Positions 20,501-28,216 of a DNA stretch of 64,000 bases are shown here, in pieces. The stretch comes from CAIRTM01 sp963723235 (lineage in GTDB: Bacteria; Desulfobacterota; WTBG01; CAIYCZ01; CAIRTM01). Within the stretch, counting starts at the first letter, position 1; every line of letters starts with the position of its first letter. A program made the translations under genes and the position numbers. Under the pieces are notes generated by a model, which was not told the DNA's origin, did not search any database, and worked only from the letters and a program-made list of their open reading frames with translations. The stretch lies in assembly GCA_963723235.1 (NCBI GenBank), contig CAVRPV010000017.1, positions 186,001 to 250,000 on the forward strand, written 5' to 3'.

Positions 20501-21535
20501 CCGTTTTTGACGGACACGTGGAAGGTGCTGCCGAGCTCCCTTGAGGGCGCCATTCAGCTTGCAACCAATCATGACGTATTATGGACCTTCAGCGACGATT
20601 TTGCATCTTGCTCTGAGGCGTGCGCGCACATTGCCGAGTACCAGGCAGTCGGCGACAGCAGCTGGAAACCGCTTGCCGTTACGGTCAATGTTGCCAAGGG
20701 ACGGGTTCGGGTTACGCTGCCGGTTGAGAGCATGCAGAACGCCACGTATGCCTTCCGGTTTGAGGTAACCGACTGCGCTGCTCAGACCACCCCGTCCGGC
20801 ACGTACTATTTCAAGGTGTTGCGTGATGCCCCGCCGGTAATCACCGACGGCCCGTTTTTGACGGACACGTGGAAGGTGCTGCCGAGCTCCCCTGAGGGCG
20901 CCATTCAGCTTGCAACCAATCATGACGTATTATGGACCTTCAGCGACGATTTTGCCTCCTGCTCTGAGGCGTGCACGCACGTTGCCGAGTACCAGGCAGT
21001 CGGCGACAGCGGCTGGAAACCGCTTGCCGTTACGGTCAATGTTGCCAAGGGGCGGGTCAGGGTTACGCTGCCGGTGGAGAGCCTGCAGAATGCCACGTAT
21101 GCCTTCCGGTTTGCGGTGATCGATTGCGCCAACCAGACCACCCCGTCCGGCACGTACTATTTCAAGGTGTTGCGTGATGCCCCGCCGGTAATCGGCGACG
21201 GCCCGTTTTTGACGGACACGTGGATGGTGCTGCCGACCTCCCCTGAGGGCGCCATTCAGCTTGAAGCCAATCATGACGTATTATGGACCTTCAGTGACGA
21301 TTTTGCATCCTGCTCTGAGGCGTGCACGCACGTTGCCGAGTACCAGGCAGTCGGCGACAGCGGCTGGAAACCGCTTGCCGTTACAGTCAATGTTGCCAAG
21401 GGGCGGGTCAGGGTTACGCTGCCGGTTGAGAGCCTGCAGAACGGCACGTATGCCTTCCGGTTTGCAATAACCGACTGTGCTGCTCAGACCACGAACTCAC
21501 AGACATACTATTTTAAGGTAGGCCAGCCGCTCTAA
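17584..21535 (+). CDS. locus B: exported beta-propeller protein (14 repeats) with three C-terminal domains
   Basis: A signal peptide (MRGINKRAWATALIAAV...) is followed by a region ending in PVTIDPT, seen in front of such propellers in other bacteria. From about 18360 come 14 repeats of roughly 40 residues with VYALAVDASGNLYAGG, FTTAGGVSAN and IAKWNGSSWSALGSGM. A short Cys-rich module (CSEGYQCVEGEC) and three copies of the shared C-terminal domain follow (20480-21535). The first kilobase is interrupted: frame changes occur near 17690, 17930, 18240 and 18640, with an in-frame TGA at about 18478. The frame open from 18602 (977 codons) has no break. Probably surface-exposed or secreted; ligand unknown. 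Confidence 0.75.
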
Positions 21536-21563
21536 CAGCCGGCATAAACAAATAGCCACACAG

Positions 21564-21594
21564 AAGGCAGGGCCTCCACCCTGCCTTTTTTTTT
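21564..21594 (+). terminator. rho-independent terminator after locus B
   Basis: AAGGCAGGG, loop CCTCCA, CCCTGCCTT and a run of nine T. Nearly identical to the terminator after locus A. Confidence 0.92.
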
Positions 21595-21718
21595 GAACGT
21601 CTGTTCATGCAAATCTCGCACGCCCTCACGCCTTTGCTGCGCCCCGATGTGCCTGAATACGCAAGCGATTGCTTCCGAAAATAGTGTACGGTTTTATGCG
21701 GCTACAATGTAAATTCAA

Positions 21719-21860
21719 TTGACAAATAGTTATTTTCCAATATATCTGGAAGTGTAATCAAACAAACAGCACAAGCGCTTTTGGGGGGAAGAACCGATTC
21801 GGATTCAGCAGACGCTTGCGAAAAAGAATATCCTTAATAAAACAATAAGGGGAGAACACC
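21719..21860 (+). promoter_or_regulatory. promoter and conserved leader of locus C
   Basis: TTGACA (21719-21724), 16 nt, TATATC (21741-21746). The leader CAAGCGCTTTTGGGGGGAAG, then AACCGATTCGGATT and GACGCTTG can form the same outer stem (AAGCG/CGCTT) as locus A. It is followed by AAGGGGAGAACACC and the ATG. Third copy of the element. Confidence 0.65.
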
Positions 21861-24630
21861 ATGGCCGCAAAGAAAGCGCAAAGACCAGCAGGTGCCGTAT
21901 GTGCAGCGTTTGTTTTTTTACTGATGTGGGGTCTTTACATCCCTTCTTCGCAGGCAACGTGCTGGATCACCATTGACGGCGTCCAGCGGCAGACAACCCT
22001 TGAAACATCGAGAACCATTCAGGCGGCACAAGAGACTTCAAGTATCCTTGCTATTAGGTCTCCTTGTGGTTACTTTAATTTAGAGGGGAATATATCAGCT
22101 GATTGTTTTTCCTTAGAATTAGATGAAGGTTTTGAGCACTGTACATATAGTGCGTGCCTTAATGGCACATGGTCATCTGAAATATATTGCGCCCATCCAT
22201 CCTGCCGGCTCTATTCTTCCGGCACATGGGATGTTATTTGTGAATGCCTGCAGGACAGCGACTGCGATGATGGGGCTTTCTGCAACGGAACTGAGACCTG
22301 CGTTGACACCGCGTGTGTTGCGGGTTCGCCGCCCTGCAGTGAAGCTCAGGTGTGCGATGAGGACAACGATCGATGTGTTGAGTGCATAAGCAGTGCTGAC
22401 TGTGATGATGGTGAACTCTGCAATACTTCGTCCGGCGTGTGCGTAGAGTGCCTGGCACAGGGAGATTGTTCCGTAGGCTATGAATGCAGGGAAGGTGTGT
22501 GCATGCCCAAGGACAGTGGACGTGGATGAGTGGTGCGAACAGTGCAACCAGGCCGGCATCTACGGCACCAAGGGCACACCGGATCCTGCCAATATACCCG
22601 GCGCGCGAACAGGGGCCACCTCCTGGACAGACAACGACGGCAAGTTTTGGCTGTTCGGGGGCAGTGAGAACGCTGCACCGACATTGGCATCTGAATGACT
22701 CTGTGGCGCTATGAGCCTGCGCCTGGTATGTGGACGTGGATAAGCGGGGCGAATACGTGATCAATCAGAATAGGCTTCATACGGAACTAAGGGCTTACCG
22801 GATACTGCACAATGTGCCCGGAGCACGGGTGGCAGCATCTCCTGGACAGACAGTGAAGGCAACCTGTGGCTGTTCGGGGGTATGAGTAGTGTATGCCCGG
22901 GCAAGAAGTACAGGTCTAACATTACAATGATCTGTGGCGCTATGAGCCTCGCACCAATCAATGGACCTGGATGAGCGGCGCGAACACGTGTCAATCAGAC
23001 CGGCATCTACGGCACCAAGGGCGTGCCGAATGCTGCCAATGTGCCCGGCGGGCGCGGCGGCCAGTATCTCCTGGAAAGACAGTTCAGGCAACCTGTGGCT
23101 GTTCGGGGGGCTAGTAGGCTCGATATCACGCTTGAAGAAACATTTAATGGAGATTTAACGATCTGTGGCGCTATGACACCTGCGACCAACAGTGGACATG
23201 GATGAGCGGCGTCGAACACGAAAAATCAGACCGGCAGTTTACGGCACCAAGGGTGTACCTGCTACTGCCAACGTTCCCGGCGCACGGCGATGCAGCATCT
23301 CCTGGACAGACAGCGACTGGCAACTTCTGGCTGTTCGGGGGCAATGGCTACGGCAGCACCACCTATCCATGGCTACATGAACGACCTGTGGCGCTATGAC
23401 CCTGCGACCAAGCAGTGGACCTGGATAAGTGGTTCGAATACGATTAATCAGGCAGGCATCTACGGCACCAAAGGTGTGCCGGATGCTGCCAATGTGCCGT
23501 GCGCTCGTTATATGAGCATTTCCTGGGCAGACAGTCCGGCAATCTGTGGCTCTTCGGGGGCGGCGGTTACGAAGCACGGCATTGGGCTATTTGAACGATC
23601 TGTGGCGTTATGATCCGCATACCGGATCAGTGGACGTGGATGAGCGGTGCGAATACGACTAACCAGGTTGGCACCTACGGCACCAAAGGGTGTACCGGAT
23701 GCTGCCAACGTGCCCGGCGCGCGTATGGTGGCATCTCCTGGACAGACAGTACCGGTAATTTTTGGTTGTTCGGGGGGGGCGGCTACGGTAGCACCGGAAT
23801 TCGGGCTATTTGAACGACCTGTGGCGCTATGAGGTGCCGGAGTGTATAATCGACAATGACTGCGCATGAGGGCTATGAGTGCGTTGAGGGTGAGTGTGAA
23901 CTGATCATAGACGATCCTCCCGCAATCACGCGCCGGCCCGTATCTGGCAGCGGGCTGGTGGCCGCTGTTGCCGACCTCGGCTGAAAGCGCCTTTGAACTG
24001 GATGCCAATTATGACGTGTTGTGGACCTTCAGTGACGATTTTGCCTCCTGCTCTGAGGCGTGCACGCACGTTGCCGAGTACCAGGTAGTTGGCGACAGCA
24101 GCTGGAAACCGCTTGCCGTTACGGTCAATGTTGCCAAGGGGCGGGCCCGGGTTACGCTGCCGGTTGAGAGCCTGCCGAACGGCACGTATGCCTTCCGGTT
24201 TGCGGTAACCGATTGCGCTTCACAGACCACCCCGTCGGGCACGTATTATTTCAAGGTGGTGCGCCCTGATGCCCCGCCGGTAATCACCTCCGGTCCGTAT
24301 CTGGCAGCGGGTTATTGGCCGGTATTGCCGACCTCGCAGGAGAGTGCCTTTGAACTGGATGCGAATTATGACGTGCTGTGGACCTTCAGCGACGATTTTA
24401 TATCCTGCTCTGGTGCGTGTACGCATGTTGCCGAGTATCAGGCAGTTGGCGGCAGCAGCTGGACAGCGCTTCCCGTTACGGTCAATGTTGCCAAGGGGCG
24501 GGTCCGGGTTACGCTGCCGGTTGAGAGCCTGCAGAACGCCGCGAAGTATGCCTTCCGGTTTGCAATAACCGACTGTGCTGCTCAGCAGACGAACTCACAG
24601 ACATACTATTTCAAGGTTGCACTCCCGTAA
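21861..24630 (+). pseudogene. locus C: exported Cys-rich / Kelch-repeat protein with two C-terminal domains (many frameshifts)
   Basis: Paralogue of locus A with the same signal peptide (LYIPSSQAT) and the same start (CWITIDGVQ, TTLETSRT). An open Cys-rich stretch of modules (CDDGAFCNGTETC, DNDRCVEC, CDDGELCN) ends at a stop at 22529. The Kelch part (22520-23850) is readable only in pieces across all frames: YGTKG, ANVPGAR, SWTDS, LWLFGG, NDLWRYD. It has roughly one indel per repeat. From 23968 two intact copies of the shared C-terminal domain run to the stop at 24630. The density of indels is higher than in any housekeeping gene nearby, so real decay is possible. Confidence 0.75.
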
Positions 24631-24656
24631 TGACGGGCACTATGAACGGGTAACAC

Positions 24657-24688
24657 GAAGGCAGGGCCACAAAGCCCTGTCTTTTTTG
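24657..24688 (+). terminator. rho-independent terminator after locus C
   Basis: CAGGGC, loop CACAAA, GCCCTG extended by flanking A-T and G-T pairs, then six T. Same position and type as the terminators after loci A, B and D. Confidence 0.85.
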
Positions 24689-24891
24689 TGGCTATTAAAG
24701 TGTGCGGCTTGCGTGACTCTGTAGCAATGAAAAGTCATATTGAGCCCCTCAACCCTGCTTACTTTCACGCACGGGCAGAACGCGGTTTCGTTCATTTCCC
24801 TCAGTGTGCCTGTACTCATAAACCGTTGCACCCGAAAAACATTGAATGCTGTTACGGTGAAAAATTTAATTTATATGTTCTTTGCTCACGA

Positions 24892-24920
24892 TTGACAAAC
24901 CCCCCCTGATTGCCTACAAT
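24892..24920 (+). promoter_or_regulatory. promoter of aroDE-aroA
   Basis: A perfect TTGACA (24892-24897), a 17-nt spacer and TACAAT (24915-24920), about 70 nt before the aroDE start. The rest of the gap from 24690 shows nothing else of note. Confidence 0.8.
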
Positions 24921-24989
24921 CACCGCATTGTTACCCCAGAAGCCTAATGTGGTTTAAAAAATGCACTCGCGTGCGAAAGATATTTTCCT

Positions 24990-26423
24990 ATGATCTGTAT
25001 TCCGATTATTGCAGCAACTACACAGGACGCTCTGGGCGACATACAGGCTGCCGCCCCGCTGGCCGACATGTTGGAGCTGCGCCTTGATCATATTAAAAAT
25101 CCCGACCTGCCGCTGTTGCTGGCCAATCGACCCAAACCGGTGATTGTGACCATTACCCCCCAAGAGGAAAACGGAGCGTTTACCGGAACCGACGCAGAGC
25201 GTCTGGCGCTGCTCGAACAGGCAATCAGTCTGGGCGCAGAGTATATCGACTGCAACATGGGCTGGCATGCCCTGCCCCGCCTGCTGAGCATCAAGGGGAA
25301 CACCCGTGTTATCGTCTCCAGCCACAACTATGACGAAACACCGCCAAATCTTACAGGAATCTACCGTGATATCGCTAAAACCGGGGCCGATGTTGTCAAA
25401 ATAGCAACGTTTGCTAACCATATTTCTGACAACCTGCGCATGCTTAATTTGATCCGCAGCACAGAGCAAAGATGTATCGGAATCTGTATGGGCCCCAAAG
25501 GGGAAGCAAGCCGCATTTTGGCACCTGCCTACGGGGCCCTGCTCACCTTTGCCAGCCTTGATACAGGCAAAGAATCAGCACCGGGCCAGATTCCGGCTAC
25601 AACCATGCGCTCCATCTACAACTGCGCAGGACTGAACCGCGACACCCGGCTTTTCGGCCTGATCGGCAACCCGGTCAGCAAGAGCAGGGGCTACATCCTG
25701 TTCAACCGTCTCTTTCAGCACTACAGCCTGAACATGGCCTACCTCAATTTCCCGGTCGATGACATAGAAGATTTCATGAACAGCTTCGGCCACATGCTCA
25801 ACGGCTTCAGCATTACCATGCCGCACAAGCAGGCCGTTACGCCGTATCTTGACGCAACCGACGCTATCAGCGAGCGTATCGGTGCGGTCAACACCGTTGT
25901 CAACCTGAAGGGACGTCTCCTGGGTTGCAACAGTGATACTGTAGGCGTTGTGAAGCCTTTGATGCAGCGCACCGAACTGAAAGAAAAACGCGTTACCCTT
26001 CTGGGCGCCGGTGGTGCGGCCCGGGCTGCCGCTGCCGCGCTCATTGAGTATGGCGCGTGCGTCACCATACTCAATCGTACGGTAGCCAGGGCGGAACAAC
26101 TTGCCCGCGAGCTTGGCTGCACATCAGGCCCACTGGATGCGTTTGATCCTTTAACAACCGATGTGCTCATCAACATGACATCCGTGGGCATGCACCCTAA
26201 CGTTGACGAAACGCCGATACCGGCTGAGCAGTTGCGCGGTAGCATGATCGTGTTCGACGGCGTATATAATCCACCCGAGACCATGCTGCTGCGAATGGCA
26301 GCACGCGCAGGCTGCACTCCCATTCCCGGCATTGAAATGTTTATCAATCAGGCAGCCGAACAGTTCCGCCTGTGGACCGGCATTGACCCTGACCTGCAGC
26401 TGATGGAGAACATCCTGTCATGA
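24990..26423 (+). CDS. aroDE: bifunctional 3-dehydroquinate dehydratase / shikimate dehydrogenase
   Basis: Fusion of two consecutive shikimate-pathway enzymes, 477 residues. Residues 1-215 are a type I dehydroquinate dehydratase with the catalytic His112 (SSHNY) and Schiff-base Lys137 (DVVKIATFA). Residues about 221-477 are an AroE-type dehydrogenase with the shikimate-binding SKS (227-232, GNPVSKS), catalytic Lys280 (ITMPHK), Asp316 (NSDTVG) and the NADP loop GAGGAARA at 339-346. Such fusions are known from plants, Chlamydia and several bacterial lineages. The stop overlaps the aroA start by 4 nt (ATGA). Confidence 0.95.
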   Translation: MICIPIIAATTQDALGDIQAAAPLADMLELRLDHIKNPDLPLLLANRPKPVIVTITPQEENGAFTGTDAERLALLEQAISLGAEYIDCNMGWHALPRLLSIKGNTRVIVSSHNYDETPPNLTGIYRDIAKTGADVVKIATFANHISDNLRMLNLIRSTEQRCIGICMGPKGEASRILAPAYGALLTFASLDTGKESAPGQIPATTMRSIYNCAGLNRDTRLFGLIGNPVSKSRGYILFNRLFQHYSLNMAYLNFPVDDIEDFMNSFGHMLNGFSITMPHKQAVTPYLDATDAISERIGAVNTVVNLKGRLLGCNSDTVGVVKPLMQRTELKEKRVTLLGAGGAARAAAAALIEYGACVTILNRTVARAEQLARELGCTSGPLDAFDPLTTDVLINMTSVGMHPNVDETPIPAEQLRGSMIVFDGVYNPPETMLLRMAARAGCTPIPGIEMFINQAAEQFRLWTGIDPDLQLMENILS

Positions 26424-27694
26424 TACTGCAGGTGGAACCGACAAAGCGCCTGCACGGGCGCATTGCCATCCCGGCCTCAAAATCGCACACGATCAGGGCC
26501 GTGCTTATCGCGGCCCTGGCTGAGGGCACATCCATTCTGCGCCGGCCCCTGATCTCTGAAGACACACGCGCCGCGCTCAACGCCTGCCGGGCTTTGGGAG
26601 CACGCATCAGCGAATTCGATGAACGGCTTGAAATCACCGGCTTCGGCACAGCGCCAGCGCAGCCGGACAAGGCACTCGACATGCTCAATTCCGGCACGTC
26701 CACAAACCTGTGTCTGGGCGTGCTTGCAGCCCTGGGCGTGCAGGCGGATATAACCGGCGACGCATCACTGCAAACCCGCCCGGTTCAGCCCCTGACCGAT
26801 GCCCTGCAAAAACTCGGCTGCAGCATTCACTTTCGAGGCCGACCAGGCTGCCCCCCGCTTTCCATCAGCGGGCGCATGACCGGCGGCTCTGTTGTGCTGG
26901 ATGCATCCAAATCATCCCAGTATGTATCGAGCCTGCTGATAGCCTGTCCGCTTGCCCCGCGCGATACTGAAATTATCGTTGAGAACCCAAGCGAGCTGCC
27001 CTACATCGACATGACGCTTGCGTGGCTCGATGAACAGCACATCCGCTACACGCGCGACGGTTACACCCGCTTCACTGTGCCCGGAGGCCAGCGCTATTGC
27101 TCGTTCGAAAAAACCATCCCTGCTGACTGGTCCTCTGCCGCCTTTCCCCTGTGCGCAGCAGCGCTTTTGGATTCCGACGTGTACCTTGAAGGGCTTGACC
27201 TGCATGACGTGCAGGGAGACAAGGCCATCGTTGAATATGTGCGCCACATGGGTGCGGATATTACCACTGTTCCCGGCGGCATACGCGTACGGGGCGGCTC
27301 TCTCAAGGGCTGCACGCTTGATATCAATGCTACGCCCGATGCACTGCCCGCTCTTGCGGTGACGGGCTGCTATGCCGATGGCCAAACAACTTTAACAAAC
27401 GTGGCCCAGGCCCGTGTCAAGGAAACCGACCGCATCAAAGTCATGGCGCAGGAACTGGCAAAGATGGGCGCGCGTATCACCGAGCTGCCTGACGGGCTTG
27501 TCATCAATGGGGCTCCCCTGACCGGAGCTATGCTACACGGCCACCACGATCACCGGGTTGTCATGGCACTGACCGTTGCCGGGCTGTGCGCAACCGGCAC
27601 AACCACAATCGACACGGCCGAATCAGTCGCTGTTACCTACCCTTCATTTATTGAGTCAATGCAGCAGCTCGGAGCAAACATCAAGACTATCTAA
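26420..27694 (+). CDS. aroA: 3-phosphoshikimate 1-carboxyvinyltransferase (EPSP synthase)
   Basis: Transfers enolpyruvate from PEP to shikimate-3-phosphate. 424 residues. Conserved: PASKSHTIRA near the N-terminus (Lys, Ser and Arg of the substrate site), SKSSQYVSSLL, KETDRIKVMAQEL and DHRVVMAL. Two deviations from the E. coli enzyme are visible. The PEP-loop reads NSGTSTNL instead of NAGTAMRP, so the Arg is replaced by Asn. The C-terminal active-site Lys context (AKTFPDYF) reads AVTYPSFI. It may belong to a divergent EPSP synthase class. Translationally coupled to aroDE. Confidence 0.92.
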   Translation: MILQVEPTKRLHGRIAIPASKSHTIRAVLIAALAEGTSILRRPLISEDTRAALNACRALGARISEFDERLEITGFGTAPAQPDKALDMLNSGTSTNLCLGVLAALGVQADITGDASLQTRPVQPLTDALQKLGCSIHFRGRPGCPPLSISGRMTGGSVVLDASKSSQYVSSLLIACPLAPRDTEIIVENPSELPYIDMTLAWLDEQHIRYTRDGYTRFTVPGGQRYCSFEKTIPADWSSAAFPLCAAALLDSDVYLEGLDLHDVQGDKAIVEYVRHMGADITTVPGGIRVRGGSLKGCTLDINATPDALPALAVTGCYADGQTTLTNVAQARVKETDRIKVMAQELAKMGARITELPDGLVINGAPLTGAMLHGHHDHRVVMALTVAGLCATGTTTIDTAESVAVTYPSFIESMQQLGANIKTI

Positions 27695-27767
27695 CTCCTG
27701 AAGCCTGCATAATATCCTTGAAATCTCGCCCAAATACCTTATAATGCCCAACTGATCTCGCTGCAAC

Positions 27768-27859
27768 GGAAGGATGGCCGAGTGGTCGAAGGCGGCGGTC
27801 TCGAAAACCGTTAAACGGCTAACGTCGTTTCCAGGGTTCGAATCCCTGTCCTTCCGCCA
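27768..27859 (+). tRNA. tRNA-Ser (CGA anticodon)
   Basis: The acceptor GGAAGGA pairs with TCCTTCC, the discriminator is G, and CCA is encoded. The anticodon loop CTCGAAA gives CGA. The long variable arm (TAAACGGCTAACGTCGTTT) is typical of tRNA-Ser. The T-arm is GGGTTCGAATCCC. Confidence 0.96.
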
Positions 27860-28216
27860 TATAAAACTTCACAACAAAAACATACCCTCCAAAAAACCTA
27901 TAAAATGATGCTATTAAAGCCGCAGGTAAGCCAATCTCACCTGCTGAGTTAATAAAAATAACCGGATATGGTTAAAATTATATGTATGGGAAGCTTCCCC
28001 GGATGGTTAATGATGGAAGTAGAGAAAAGGTTGGGCGTGGTTTATACCAAGCCACACATAAACTATCTAAGAAAACGGCCTTTTTGGGTTAATGCAATTC
28101 GCCTAGATAGGATTTGACTCAAGACAACCCTTTACAAGTCAACTCGTGACATGTATAAGTAAGATGAGTTTGATATAATTGTTTCATTAAGAACCACCTG
28201 CTTTGAAAGGAATCCT
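27860..28216. other. gap before locus D without genes
   Basis: About 360 nt. It contains an imperfect inverted repeat, GTGGTTTATACCAAGCCAC, near 28035. AAAGGAATCCT forms the ribosome site of locus D. The promoter/leader found before loci A-C is absent here. I see no reading frame of note. Confidence 0.4.
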
